Assembly (NCBI GenBank): GCA_026018925.1
Contig: JAKSZU010000005.1
Coordinates: 24,988,779 to 25,052,778 of the forward strand
Origin: Tupaia tana
Lineage: Eukaryota > Chordata > Mammalia > Scandentia > Tupaiidae
Direction of reading: 5' to 3'
Length of the DNA stretch: 64,000 nucleotides
The notes beneath the pieces were generated by a model. That model had not been told where the DNA came from and did no database searches. It was given only the letters and a program-made list of their open reading frames with translations. Shown one piece after another: positions 34,021-45,812 of this stretch. The translations under genes and the position numbers were made by a program. Within the stretch, counting starts at the first letter, position 1. Every line of letters starts with the position of its first letter.

Positions 34021-34860
34021 AATTCCTTATTTACCTCTGCCAGTGTTAAGTTTGCCTGGTTTAGTCATTCAAGTGGACAAAGTGGAGCAACTAAACAGCA
34101 CTGTGACCAGGTGATCAAAATGAGTGTCACCAGTAAGGGGCAGATGGGCACCGAGTATCTACATACGTAATGTCCTGAGCAGGACATAACATGCAGTATT
34201 CTAGCCAAGAGTAAATAATCCACCTAATAAGGAAGAAACATCAGATAAACTTAAAATGAAAACATCTGATTAGAAACAGGGAGGGGAAGCACAGGTCTTA
34301 AAAAGGCTAATGAATTATAGTTACATGCAATGGCCAATTCTAAACCGGATTCTGTACAGAATGAAGGGAAATGTTATAAAGAAAATTATTGGCTCACTTG
34401 ACAAAATTGGATAATGAATGCTTGATTAAGTAAATCTGATCTCTCGTTCCACAAGTGAGAAATTAGGTAAGTAGGACAGAATATAAAAGGGGTGCGAGGG
34501 TAGCTAGGGTATCCATCCAAAGTAACTAGTTTTTAAGCCCATCCTTACAAAGTATCCAGCCAAAAGGCATTTTTCCTCCTTAAGTGTACAGAGTACGCTT
34601 TATTTTTTATTGCAAACAGACACTATGTATAACTAGAAAAAGGAAAAACATATTAGTACACCTTCCTGACCTGTAAATTTCCTCGGAGCTTAAGACATAC
34701 AATTTCAATATCATGGTTCTGTGGCCTCCCAAATTGAAACAAAAGCAAACAGTTCAAATTGCATTAACTACCTTTGTTTTTATTTTTTTTTTAATTTAAA
34801 TTTATTTATTTACATTCATTCATTAACTACCTTTTTATCACCTCATATATTCACTATCAA
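34021..34860. other. Intron 4 stretch, nothing recognised
   Basis: AT-rich sequence, no nameable repeat. Confidence 0.35.
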
Positions 34861-34874
34861 TAAATGATATTACA

Positions 34875-35134
34875 GGGACTAGCAGTTGGAGTAATGGCTA
34901 TGTTGCTGGACTCCCATGTAGTCGACCGTGGTTCAAGTCCTGGACCTGGTGGCTTAAACTCACACCGGGCACGTGTGCGTGCGTGCCCAAGATCTGGAAG
35001 AAGAGAGAGGAAGAGAAGGGACTGCTGTGTGGCCATCCCCCCGGGGAATGATTTCTCGCTGTCTCTGTCTGTTTCTTTCTGGCGAGCGCGTGCACCCTAT
35101 AGCAAAAACCTCTCCAAAAAATAAATAAACAAAC
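34875..35134 (+). repeat. Young long tRNA-SINE
   Basis: Perfect duplication AAATGATATTACA at 34862-34874 and 35135-35147. Confidence 0.95.
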
Positions 35135-35185
35135 AAATGATATTACATAAAAGTACAATTTCCTTTCAACTGAAAGTACATCTTT

Positions 35186-35439
35186 GGGATCAGTAGATGG
35201 CATAATGGTTATATCGCTGGACTCTCATGCAGTCAACCATGGTTTGCGTCCCAGAACAGGTGGCTTAAAACTCATGCCAAGTGCATATGCGTGCATGTTT
35301 TTGAGAAGAGAATGGAGGAGGGATTGTAGCATGATCATCCCCATGGGGGGTGACTTCTCGCTTTCTGTCTCTCTCTCTCTCTCTGTCTCTCTGGTGAGTG
35401 CACGTGCTCTATAGCAAAAATCTCTGCAAAGAAAAAGAT
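35186..35439 (+). repeat. Young long tRNA-SINE
   Basis: Perfect duplication AAAGTACATCTTT at 35173-35185 and 35440-35452. B box eroded (GGTTTGCGTCC). Ends 128 bp from exon 4. Confidence 0.94.
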
Positions 35440-35566
35440 AAAGTACATCTTTAAGATTTATACTACACCTAAGAATTACAATTCCAAGTTCATCTCTCAT
35501 TCTCTCATCCTCAAAGAACATCTCTGAAGTAAAATTTTTCTATACAAAACTTCATGATATACTTAC

Positions 35567-35796
35567 AGTTTCACAAGTAAGACATCTGGTTTCATTAGTT
35601 AATGTTCCCTGAAAAATCTCATGAACCCATGTTGGGTCTGGTGTGCTGTTGTTGTTTTCACTATCAATGTTGCCATTAGGTAAGCGGCCATTCTGTTTCT
35701 CCTGCTTCCTCTCTTCTTGTAAAATATCAGCAATTGTATTTAGTAGGTAATTTAAGAATTCATGGGCATCTTGCTGCATGTAGTTGTCAAAAAGCT
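35567..35796 (-). CDS. USP12: USP12 coding exon 4, residues 115-191
   Basis: 230 bases: two bases of Glu115, then 76 codons [15 protein letters not shown] to ETRCLTCET. Acceptor is T7 then AG; donor [14 protein letters not shown] is the conserved USP palm motif. Cys186 and Cys189 (CLTC) are the first zinc pair of the fingers. The linker [16 protein letters not shown] is USP12-specific and length-conserved; residue 160 is Ser here, Asn in the human protein as I remember it. Confidence 0.98.
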
Positions 35797-36302
35797 CTAA
35801 AAAAATAAAAATAAAATATCACAGATTCCAGATTAACTTTATTAAATAAACATTTAAAAAGGAACATCTAGTATCCTATCAGAGCGAACGTTCAGCATTA
35901 TTTCTAATGCACAAGAAAAAGATGACTTTCACATCAAAAATATATACTGAGTTGGGGAAAAAATAAAAGGTCAGATGAAGGAGAATTATTGATTTTATAA
36001 ACAATATTAACTAATCCATGAGTAATTATCCTTACACCTTTTATACAACAGATACTGGAAAGAAAGGACGCCACTGCCTTTTGTGAGCCCATCTAATCCA
36101 TTATTCCAAAATTACAACATGGCAAGCTTCAAAGTAGAAGCTGGACAACAGCTCAAGAACCACAGGCTTTCTAAAAATAAATTACTGACCATACATCCCA
36201 GAGAGGTTGACTCAGCAGGTGAGAGGTGTGGTCCAGAACCTGGGGCTTTTTCAAACTCCTCCAACTGACTAGTGTGCAGTCACATTTAGAAATAACAGTA
36301 TC
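35797..36302. other. Intron 3, part next to exon 4, nothing recognised
   Basis: AT-rich intronic DNA. Confidence 0.4.
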
Positions 36303-36317
36303 AAGAATTATCTTTTT

Positions 36318-36576
36318 TTTTTTTTTTTGAGAGTTTTTTGCTATAGGGCGCATGTGCTCGCCAGAAAGAGAGAGAGACAGAGAGATGGAAAGTGAGAAAT
36401 CACCTCCCGAGGGGGTGGCCATGCCGCAATCCCTTCTTCTCCATTCTCCTCTCGGGATCTTGGGCATTGCACGCACATGCGCCCGGCGTGAGTTTAAGCC
36501 ACTGGGTCCGGGACTCGAACCGTGGTCGACTACATGGGATTCCAGCAACATAGCCATTATGCCAACTGCTGGTCCC
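36318..36576 (-). repeat. Young long tRNA-SINE
   Basis: Reverse copy; duplication AGAATTATCTTTTT / AGGAATTATCTTTTT near 36304 and 36577. Hairpin arm shortened (CACCTCCCGAGGGGGTGG). Confidence 0.93.
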
Positions 36577-36744
36577 AGGAATTATCTTTTTAATGTATAT
36601 ACTCTGTGAAGTCCCTCCCAAATGTGAGATTCTATGCTTCCATGAAACGTTGCCTGCACTTATACAAATGAGTGCATATAAGGGAACACTGGAGGTGCTA
36701 ACATCTAGCATTTTGCCATATACATGGCATTACACATCCCTCCT

Positions 36745-36900
36745 ACAGAACAGTAAGGACGTTAAAGGCAGTATCTTATTTGATCCTCTTCATAACTGTG
36801 TAATATTGTTATTAACCTTAATTTAAAATGAAGAAATAGATCAGAAGTCAAAGTCACACTACCAGGAAATGGCGCAGCCAGGATTCAACCAGACAACCCA
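36745..36900 (-). repeat. MIR SINE
   Basis: Reverse MIR: TTTGATCCTCTTCATAAC, AAGTCACACTACCAGG and CAGCCAGGATTCAACC at typical spacing. Confidence 0.75.
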
Positions 36901-37179
36901 GTTCAACTGTGCAACATACAAAGTAAAGCCCAGCAAGACCCACTAAACACCACCTATGAATTACTCAGTAAGATACATTAAGGAAAATTTCCTAGTTAAG
37001 ATATTTTATTTTTAGATACCCAGTGCACATTTAATAAATTTCAAGAAGATTAGTTACATTTTTCTTAAGGAACACAAAAAATTTAGAAGAAAATTTAAAG
37101 GAAAATCTTTCTAAGATAAATGGAATTAAAAATTACATTCAGTAAGAGCTACAGATAAAACTAAATAAAATTAAGTTCT

Positions 37180-37252
37180 ATTAGGTCATTGGGAAAGTCA
37201 TGATGCATTTTTGCACAGAAAAATACATCATGACACAATATATATTAGAAAT
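37180..37252 (+). mobile_element. Mariner-type MITE (family 1)
   Basis: TATTAGGTCATTGGGAAAGT at left; ATGATGCATTTTTGC and its inverse AAAAATACATCATGACA form the palindrome. TA-rich flanks. The right end is truncated. Confidence 0.7.
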
Positions 37253-37264
37253 AATTTTAAAAGT

Positions 37265-37507
37265 GGGGCCAACCCCAAAGCCCAGTGGTTAAGAGAGCCA
37301 GGTCCCATATGGCCAACTGAGGTTCAAGTCCATACTCCAGTGGCTTGAAAACCAAGCTGGACTCATGCATGCCAAAACCCTAAGAGATGGAGAAGGGACT
37401 GCAGCATGGACTCTCTCCACCTGGGGTGTTTTTTCCTCTCTCTCCCTCATCTCGCTCTGGTGAGCACACAGTCCTCCGGAATTAAAAAAAAAAAAAAAAA
37501 AAAAAAA
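37265..37507 (+). repeat. Old tRNA-SINE
   Basis: Head GGGGCCAACCCCAAAGCCCAG; B box GGTTCAAGTCC; A tail of about 23 bases. Confidence 0.83.
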
Positions 37508-37586
37508 GCTAAAAAATAAGACTGTGAAACTTAAAAATTATTAACATTTTCAACCTTAAAGTCCTTGTACAAAAAAAAGTCAAAGT

Positions 37587-37822
37587 GGGGATCAGCAGAT
37601 GACATAATGGCTATGTCGCTGGACTCCCATGTAGTTGACTGCTGTTCGAGTCCTGGACCCGGTGGCTTAAACTTTCGCCGGGAGCATGTGCGTGAGTACT
37701 TAAGATCCTGAGAGGAGAATGGAGGAGAAGGGATTGCAGCGCGGCCATCCAGGGGTGACTGCTCGCTTTCTGTCTCTCTCTGTCTTTCTGGCGAGCGCAC
37801 GTGCCCTGTAGCAAAATCCTCT

Positions 37823-37850
<28 letters not shown>
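37587..37850 (+). repeat. Young long tRNA-SINE with long A tail
   Basis: Followed by about 30 A and the duplicated AAAGTCAAA. The C/G hairpin is almost lost (CATCCAGGGGTGA). Confidence 0.93.
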
Positions 37851-37856
<6 letters not shown>

Positions 37857-38011
37857 AAAATGGGCAAAGGACTTGAAATCGGCAATTGGTTAAAAAAGGG
37901 GGGGGTGGGAGGGCTAAGATACATGAAAAGATGCTCAATCCTATGATAGTATTTTTTTTTTATTGCTCTATCTATAAAATTGGATTCCCATCTTCCTCTG
38001 AAAACTTATTG

Positions 38012-38250
38012 TGGCCACATGTACCCCATGGTACCATGGTTAAGGGAGCTAGATTCCACACAGTCAAACACATGGTTCGAATGCCAGCCCTTGCAGCTTG
38101 AAAAACATGCCAGGCACATAAGTATGTGTGCCTAAAATTCTGACAAGAGGGAGAAGAGACTATGGCGTGACCACATCCCATTGGAGGGTGCTTTCTTCCT
38201 CTCTCTCTCTCTCGAAAGCACACGAGCCCTCTAACAACAATAAGAAAAGA
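38012..38250 (+). repeat. Old tRNA-SINE
   Basis: CCATGGTACCATGGTTAAGG head; B box GGTTCGAATGCC; hairpin CATCCCATTGGAGGGTG. Confidence 0.8.
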
Positions 38251-38599
38251 AATATGTATTGTAAAAATAAAATGAGAACAAGAAAAATATTTATTAGAAG
38301 GGATATTCAAATAAATCATTGTAATCCTGGTGTCACTACCTTTAAAATGTATCAGCTTGAGACAGACTTGCTAAAGCCAGACTTTGGATTGGTATGGAGG
38401 TTCCACCTCTCGTTAAATGTAAGTCAGAGGCACTCAGCCTGGCTGCACTGTAGTCCCTCATCTGAAAAGCAGGCAGATAATACCGACCCCTCAGGTTGTG
38501 ATGAAGATGAACAGCAATTAGAAGACAATACTGTAAACGCTCAAAGATCCTAAGCACTTGCTATTATTGTTGCCGTTGTTATTGAACAGAATTTAAACC

Positions 38600-39465
38600 T
38601 GCGAAAGAAAGGACTGACTACATAAAATTAACTTCTGCATGGCAAAAACAGCCAAAAACGAAGACAAGCGACAAACTAGGAAAACATATCTACATATTAA
38701 TATCCAGAGTTCAGAAAAGCTTAGTACCTAGAATGTTCAAAACACTCCTTTACAAAACAAGAAAAGGAAAATCAACCCAAAAGCTGGCAAAGGGAAATAC
38801 CAGACAATTTAGAGTAGAAATACAAATGCCCAAATATGGAAGTGACTGAAAAATAAAATTAAAACAATGACATCAAAAATCATTACTTTTGTCAAAATAA
38901 AAAATGATTTAGCATATGGTGTTGGCTTAAGAGTGGAGAAACAGACATTCTCAGCCACTGCTGTTGGGGAGGTGTAAACTGGCCTGGCCTGGTTTAAAGC
39001 ACAATTCTTTTATTCTTTTTTTTTTTTTTTTTTTTTTTTTTTGCGATTTTTTTTTTTTGCTATGGGGCGCGTGCGCTCACCAGAAAGACAGAGAGAGACA
39101 AAGAGACAGAAAGCGAGAAATCACCCCCCAGGAGGGATGGCCACGCCGCCATCCCTTCTCCTCCATTCTCCTCTAGTGATCTTGGGCACGCACGCACATG
39201 CGCCCGGCGTGAGTTTAAGCCACTGGGTCCGGGACTCAAACCGAGGTCGACTACATGGGAGTCCAACGATAAAGCCATTACACTAACTGCTAGTCCCTAA
39301 AGCACAATTCTGATAACACCTTTACTAGTTCTAGATATCAATGCTTGGTAAATATCTGTGCAAGTACTGAGGTAAGCATGGATATGGCTGTTCACTTATA
39401 ACAGCAAAAGTATGAAAATATCCCAAATGCATTATCAACAGAAAATGGTTTAAATTGTGACTTAA
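38600..39465 (+). repeat. Old L1 ORF2/3' fragment, split by a SINE
   Basis: AACTTCTGCATGGCAAAAAC near 38629, TGCCCAAATATGGAAG near 38826, resuming after the SINE at 39299 with AGCAAAAGTATGAAAATATC. Sense orientation. Confidence 0.65.
39010..39298 (-). repeat. Young long tRNA-SINE with long T run
   Basis: Perfect duplication AAAGCACAATTCT at 38997-39009 and 39299-39311. 24 T then GCGA then 11 T at 39019-39058. Confidence 0.95.
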
Positions 39466-39470
39466 TTTTG

Positions 39471-39715
39471 GGTTGGCCCCATAGTGCAGCAGTTCTGTAC
39501 AGAGGAAGCTGGAATCCCATATGGCCAACCAGTGCTTGAGTCATGGCCCCTGCAGCTTGAAAAACATTCCTGGAGTGCATGCACGTACCCAGGACCCTGA
39601 TGGGGTAGAGAAATGGAAAAAGGACTGCAGCATGACCAGGCCCCATCAAGGGGTACTTTTTCTATTTCTTGCAAACACACGCATGCATGCACCCACCCTC
39701 TGGCATAAAATTATG
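39471..39715 (+). repeat. Old tRNA-SINE
   Basis: GGTTGGCCCCATAGTGCAGCAG head; hairpin GGCCCCATCAAGGGGTAC; ends CTCTGGCATAAAATT. Confidence 0.8.
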
Positions 39716-40252
39716 GCATAATCTTATTGTAGGACACTGGGCAGTAGTTTAAAAAGGAATTAATTCCATATGAACTTAACATGGTAACATTTCCAAAATA
39801 CTACAAGTTAAATAAAGATGCTGAACATGCGTAGTGTATCCCATTTACGAAAAACAGAGGCCAATGGAAAGACCTTACAAAGTGCAACTATAACTTTCTG
39901 TGTGGACATGGAATAAAAAAAAGGTTTGGTAAAATCAAGTTATTTCTAAAGAAGAAATTGAGGGGTAAGGAAGAGGCAGAGCATCTAGAGCTGTTATGTA
40001 CTGAAATTTCACTACAAGAATGGGAGCAGAGGTTTCCATACGGAAAGCCCACTGTCCTATTCCCCATCACTGCCTACTGCACACCCTTAATATCCAATAA
40101 TTTCCTAAGCCCCTCAGATTTGTTAAAACCATTTCCTGAATGTGTCGAGCCTATACCATTTCCAGTATGATCTGTCTAGTTCAAGTCAGCTCAACTTACT
40201 AGCAAAGTCTTCTTTCCTTCAGTGTCACACTGCAGACAGGTTTGATTTATAA
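39716..40252. other. Intron 3 stretch, nothing recognised
   Basis: No nameable repeat. Confidence 0.35.
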
Positions 40253-40265
40253 ACCTGAATCTTTT

Positions 40266-40520
40266 TTTTTTTTTTTTTTTTGAGAGGTTTTTGCCTTAGG
40301 GCGCGTGCACTCACTAGTGATAAGTCAGAGACAGAGACAGTGAAAGGGAAAGTGAGAAATCACCCCCCAGGGGAGATGGTCACTCCACAATCCCTTCTTC
40401 CTGGGATCTTGGGATCACATACACACACCCCCAGCCTGAGTTTCAAGTCACCAGGTTCAGGACTCAAACTGCAGTTAGCCATATGGGATCCAACAATGTA
40501 ACTACATCACCTGCTGGCCG
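40266..40520 (-). repeat. Long tRNA-SINE
   Basis: Reverse copy ending CTGCTGGCC; duplication GAATCTTTT at both sides (about 40257 and 40521). The CTTCTCCTCCATTCTCCT block is partly deleted. Confidence 0.88.
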
Positions 40521-40647
40521 GAATCTTTTAACCTAAGATTTCTGCTTGACATCTCCTGCATTACACAGTAAAATTCACATTAACTCTCCCATGTTCATTA
40601 TTCAAATCCATTCCACAAATTTGGATCTTAATTAAAATACAATGTGT

Positions 40648-40785
40648 GGGGCCAGCAGGTGGTGTGATAGATGAGGCAATGGACTCCCACATGGCCAACT
40701 GTCATTCCAGTCCTGGACCTGGTGGCTTGCTCTCTCTCTGGTAAGCACATATGCCCTACAGCAAATTTAAAAATAATAATAACAG
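40648..40785 (+). repeat. Short-form tRNA-SINE (first of three in a row)
   Basis: GGGGCCAGCAGGTGGTGTGA head, hairpin body absent. Outer flank AAAATACAATG at 40634-40644 repeats at 41217-41227 beyond the third copy. Confidence 0.88.
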
Positions 40786-40912
40786 GGGCTGGCAGACAGC
40801 ATGGTGGTTAAGGTGCTGGACTCCTACATGGCCAACCACGGTTTGAGTCCCAGACCTGGTGGCTTGCTTTCTCACTTTTCATCTCTTTGATCAAATTAAA
40901 AAATAATAATAA
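40786..40912 (+). repeat. Short-form tRNA-SINE (second of three)
   Basis: GGGGCTGGCAGACAGCATGG head; B box GGTTTGAGTCCC; tail (AAT)n. Confidence 0.88.
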
Positions 40913-40952
40913 ACAAAATTACATAAAATTATTCTTTTAAAAAAATCAAATA

Positions 40953-41216
40953 AGGGGATCTAGAGATGGTGTAATGGTAACATCACTCCCACATAGTCAA
41001 AATCGTTTAGAATCCCAGATCCATTGGCTTAAAACTCACGTTGGGCATGTGTGTGCCCAAGATCCCGAGAAGAGAATGAAGGAGAAGGGATTGTGGCATG
41101 GCCATCCTCCCTGAGGAGGATAATTTTTCACTTTCTCTCTCTCTGCCTCTATGGAGAGTGCACACACCCTGTAGCAAAAATCTCTTTAAAAAAATAATAA
41201 ATAAAAATAATAAAAT
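40953..41216 (+). repeat. Long tRNA-SINE (third of three)
   Basis: GGGGATCTAGAGATGGTGTAATGG head; the segment between A and B boxes is shortened; hairpin CCTCCCTGAGGAGG; tail AT-rich. Confidence 0.87.
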
Positions 41217-41384
41217 AAAATACAATGCAATATTAAGAATGTAAGTGGAGCCACATGTATTTCTTTGCTCTAGGTTTAGCCTTAAAAAAATTCCTTACTT
41301 AAGAACAACAAAAGTTAAGAGTTCTAAGTTATTCCATTAGCTTATGTAGATTTAATATCTAATTCATCTTTGATTTGGCAAATA

Positions 41385-41690
41385 GCAGTCCCCACTTACC
41401 TGCAAGGGAGACATTACAAAACCCCCAGTGGATATCTGAAACCACAGATAACATGGACCCCTACATATGCTGTTTTTCCCTGGATAAATACACCTATGAC
41501 AAAGTTTAATTTATAAACTATGCATAATAAGGGATCAACAACAATAATAAAATACAATAATTACAATAATATATATAATGTTATTCAACACTTATGAACT
41601 GGTATTTCTAGAATTTTTAATTTAATATTTTGGACCATTATTGGTTGTGGATAAAAGCAAAAGCACGAATAGGAAAGACTACAGTATTAA
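41385..41690 (+). mobile_element. Tigger3/MER2-like DNA transposon relic
   Basis: CAGTCCCCACTTACCTGC at 41387-41404, CCCCAGTGGATATCTGAAAC, and GACAAAGTTTAATTTATAAA near 41500 match the internal sequence of this non-autonomous family as I remember it. Right end unclear (TTTAATATTTTGGACC near 41624). Confidence 0.65.
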
Positions 41691-41979
41691 CCACTGATTT
41701 CTACCTCTGAGTGACTGCAGATCCGAGGCACTGTGACACCCTTCCCTACTCTCTGCCCATAACAGATGTCACCACAGCTGCCTCAACACTGTGACAGCTT
41801 GAGGCACTACAAACCCTCTTGCAGTCCACTCCATCTTTCCAAGGCCAACACAAGTAATGCTTAGAACCCTCAAGTGATTTCACCACTAAAAATGTCTACA
41901 CCAAAGTCTAGATGACTAAAGTCAATTATCTTTAACCTTGCCTCAGTGCAATAATCCTCCATCACAGAAGACAGTGTGG

Positions 41980-42195
41980 AAGAGAAGGCTCTGGATCCCA
42001 CATGGCCATATGAGTGGTTCAAGTCCCAGATCCAGCACCCACGAAAACACACTGGGGAGGTGTGCGCATGTGTGCCTAAAATACTGAGAAGAGACTGGAG
42101 AAGGGATTGTGGTATGGCCATCACCCCTGGAGGATGATTTCTTACTTTTCCTGTCTCTCTCTGGCAAGCACATGTACCCTGTAACATAAACTTAA
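41980..42195 (+). repeat. tRNA-SINE, 5' truncated
   Basis: The A box is missing; GGTTCAAGTCCCAG at 42016-42029, GTGCCTAAAATACTGAGAAG and CACCCCTGGAGGATG follow. Confidence 0.8.
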
Positions 42196-43171
42196 AACAA
42201 ACAAAATCTCAGAAAACAGTAAATACTTCAGCCCTCAAGCCCAATCTCCTATCCTCTACTTCCCTCAGTCACTTATTGTAACTCATTTCCTTCCTCATCC
42301 CTGGGTTTTTTTTCCCCTTTGTTCCCGACTTTTCTGCTGCTCCTTCTAGGAACTGCCTTCTAAATAGCTCAACATCTCTTCAACCTTTGTTATTTTCTAG
42401 CTACCTGCTGCCACTTTTACATCATTACACTCTCACTTGAATAGCAAAGCACACCCTCAATCAAAAAGTTCTAACCATACGATGACCCTTGACCCTCCCT
42501 CTCTCTCTGAAGCCATTTGCCAACCTCCCCTGCCCACAATGTCAGCCTGGTCCTGGTTTCACTCTCCTCTCCATCCCGACTGCTCCACTACCCTTGGCAC
42601 ATTGGTGTCTGGGCAGCTTCTTTACATGCACCTGAGCCCCTTAAGAACTCAGAGCCTTCCTCTCTCACTCACATACCCAGATCAAGCTCACAAATTTAGA
42701 AATATGGCCTATCCACTTCCAGAAGTCTACTAAGATAACTGAGAGGTCATTATGCTAGAGCTGAGTAGAGGGCTTCAAAATAGTGAAAATGAACAGAGAA
42801 AGTCAAAAAGAATTTAAAAAGAATAATAGAGAAGGACTAGTAAAAGATTTTATAAGCACTGCTGAGGGCCTAGTTAAGACTGAGATTATTAATTCACTAC
42901 AGTGGATAGCTACATGCTGGCTGAATGCCATAATCTAAAGTAATCTTTTTCCTGTTAAAAAATTACTTTAGCACATATGCATGATTTTCAAAATAATGCC
43001 TTTTTGTGAGGCAAAAATGTGCAAATATGTTTTTTTTTAAGAATTTACATCTTTTTTTTGGATGCTCTTTTAACACTAAGAATATTAACTTCATTTTCAC
43101 AGAAGTATTTCAACTTGAATATCTGTACATAATATGTAAAGTAAACCAGAAAATCCTGTTTAAACTTTTGC
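42196..43171. other. Intron 3 stretch, pyrimidine-rich part, nothing recognised
   Basis: 42240-42720 is pyrimidine-rich. A 98-codon open frame here (42437-42733) has no family match that I know and is in the antisense direction of the gene. Confidence 0.35.
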
Positions 43172-43183
43172 TGAAATATCCCT

Positions 43184-43452
43184 GAACCAGCAGGTAGTGC
43201 AGAGGTTAAAGCACTGAATCCCACAGCTCAGAGGTTGACTCAGAGGTTCAAGTCCTGGACCCAGCAGCTTAAAAATCATACCAACCACATGTGCATGCAT
43301 GCTCAAAATCCCGAGAGGAGAACGGAGGACAAAGGATCGCAGTGTGGCCATTCCCCCCTCACACCCCCCACCCAAGAGGGTAACTTCTCACTTTCCCTCT
43401 CTTTCTCTGTCTCTCTCTCTGGTGAGCGCACACACCCTTCAGCAAAAACTAA
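43184..43452 (+). repeat. Long tRNA-SINE
   Basis: Duplication TGAAATATCCCT / TGAAATATTCCT at 43172-43183 and 43453-43464. Contains an extra GAGGTTGACTCAGAGGTTC repeat before the B box. Confidence 0.9.
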
Positions 43453-43714
43453 TGAAATATTCCTAAAATAATTTATAGTCTGTCTTCTATAAATATAGTA
43501 TGCTGAATATGGCAGAATCTTGCAGTTCCTGAAAGCAGCCACCATAGTTTTAAAAGTAGGATCCATATAAATATCAAAACATCATCATGGAATAGCCTTG
43601 GGGCAATCCCTATGAACTACATTATATTAATTTTTAAAACTAGTTTTCTTATGATTAGCTTTCTTCTCTGCTAAGTAGAATAATAAGAAAAGGGGAGTTC
43701 AAACTTGCTTTGTT

Positions 43715-43910
43715 AAACAAATTCATTCATTCATTCACTCATTCAACAAATATTGAGTAAGCACCTACTATGTGCCAGGAACTGGATTATGTGCTGGGAA
43801 TACAATGGAGAGCAAAAACAAATGGGTTCCCTTCGTCATGGAACTGACAGTCTAGTGAGAGAGACAGATAATTTCATTATTAAATAAATGTGTGGTTATA
43901 AGTTGTCACA
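43715..43910 (-). repeat. L2 LINE 3' end, reverse
   Basis: ATTCATTCATTCATTCACTC then CACCTACTATGTGCCAGGAA and GTGCTGGGAATACAATG: the reverse of a classic L2 3' end with its TGAA-repeat tail. Confidence 0.85.
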
Positions 43911-44139
43911 GTCCTGACATAGCTGCAACATTAATGTAAAGAAATCAAAACTAAATCTCTGCTTACAAGTAGGTTATGTTTTCTTCTTAATTCAGGAATA
44001 ACTATTCCTTTGATTGTGCAAAATACTTTTTATGCTCTTTTAGAGAAAAATAATTGATTGAAATAAATATGAAAAATTATCTACTCAAATCTGGTTTTTA
44101 GGTGCTATTTGTGAACAAACAGTATTTTCTCACTTGAGG

Positions 44140-44351
44140 AAAACCAAGATTTAAAAACATAAAGACACACACAAACACGTTTCTGTAACTCCACAGCACC
44201 TGAAGCACAGCTATGTACGTGCAGATCCCTGAAAACAAGACCTTTCCTACCTCATTCACTGCTATATCCATGGTGCTTACAGCAGTGTTGGCCACCTATC
44301 ATATGTGCTTGATATCTTGTGAATGAATGAGTGAATGAATGAATGAATGAA
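44140..44351 (+). repeat. L2 LINE 3' end, sense
   Basis: CTCATTCACTGCTATATCC near 44250 then GAATGAATGAGTGAATGAAT at 44321-44350. Confidence 0.8.
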
Positions 44352-44574
44352 CAGAGAGGTAGACTTGGCCCAAAATTTCAGCCATGCCCACTTCCCAGTG
44401 AACTGGAGCACACGGCTATAGATGCCAGCTGACATGGCCCCCAGCCCACCCTAGTGATCCTAAATGTCCAGGAAAACATTCACTCGAGCCAACACAACTG
44501 AGTTGCGTTTCTTCAAAGTGAATAATATAGTACCCACAGGCAGTCATTTTAAGCAGATGCCTTCAATTCTTACC

Positions 44575-45170
44575 TAGAGGACCGTGGCAGCCTCCTGGCT
44601 GGTCTCCCTGCCTCTGCTCTTGGGCTGCCCAAGCCAGCCATTCCCACCTCTACCTCACCCAGAAGCCAGAGGGATCTTCTAATGCAAATCAGAACCTATC
44701 ACCCACTGTTCAGAACCTACAAATGGCTTCCCACAGCATTCAGAATAAAGCCCAAATTATAGGCCCCTGCCTTTCTCTCCAACATTACCTACACCTCATT
44801 CTACCTTTGCTTTACTGATTTTCTACCACCTTTCAAGCATTCAGTGCTACTGTACCCGCCTGTTCTTTCTGCTTATAACATTTTGCTTCAGATCTTCAAA
44901 TGGCTTATTTCTCCCTTCAAATCTCTGTTCTAATGTCACCTTATCGGCGACCTTCCTCAATCACCTACATATAAACTACCAACTCTCTCCTCCTCTGCTC
45001 CCTTTCCCTACTTTCCTTCTCTCTACAGCAATGACACACCATATCACATGACTGCTGATCGTCTGTCTTCCCCAGAGAGTGTCAGACCCCTTCGGCCTAA
45101 TTTCTATATCCCCCGTGCCTACACAATGCCTGGCACCCAACAGGAAACAGATAATAATCAATCAACTCAA
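44575..45170 (+). repeat. L2 LINE 3' region, sense
   Basis: CTCCTGGCTGGTCTCCCTGC near 44593, AATGGCTTCCCACAGCATTC near 44722, and CAATGCCTGGCACCCAACAG near 45124 follow the L2 consensus order. Confidence 0.88.
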
Positions 45171-45299
45171 ATGCCCAGCTCGTACGCATCCCATCATGAA
45201 AGGTGAACACAGTTGTAGGGCTGGCGTTGCCACACTGTATATAGGAGTGCTGTGGAACACTCCTGTCACCCTGTGATTAAGTGAGTTAACATTCCAAAA

Positions 45300-45480
45300 G
45301 CAGGGCCTGCTGCAGTGGTGCAGGAGCAGGGTACTATTCTGCAATAGTGGACTCACACTATGACAGCAGTTCAGAGCCCAAGCCGGCCTGAGGTGCACCC
45401 ATGATCCTGGCTAGCTAGAAGACTAGGAGCAAGGAGGTGTCTTGCCCTTCTTCCCTTGATTTATTTCAAAATAAAAAAAT
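45300..45480 (+). repeat. tRNA-like SINE of a separate family
   Basis: GGGCCTGCTGCAGTGGTGCA head; CAGCAGTTCAGAGCCC B-box-like; CATGATCCTGGCTAGCTAGA block shared with 22890-23092. Confidence 0.6.
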
Positions 45481-45812
45481 CCATAAATGAATAAAAATTA
45501 AAACTGATTCTTTCCAAGAGACATCAAAAGATTAGTAATGTAAAGCAATAAAACAATATAGGGCTAATAGCTAGTGAGAATAAAACAGGAGCTTTATAGT
45601 GTATGGAAGGAAAATTATTTAGAAAGACTGGCCCAAAGTGAAAGTTAGTGCAAATAATAAAATGGTTATATTTAACAGAGATTAAAATAAACAAAATCTG
45701 GGAGAGCAATGGATAATATATTAAGGTCTTCTTTGATATGTATGCTCTTTACACAAAATTCTCAAAAGAAAATTCAAAAGCCAAAAATGTATCTCAAAAC
45801 ATATTTACAAAT

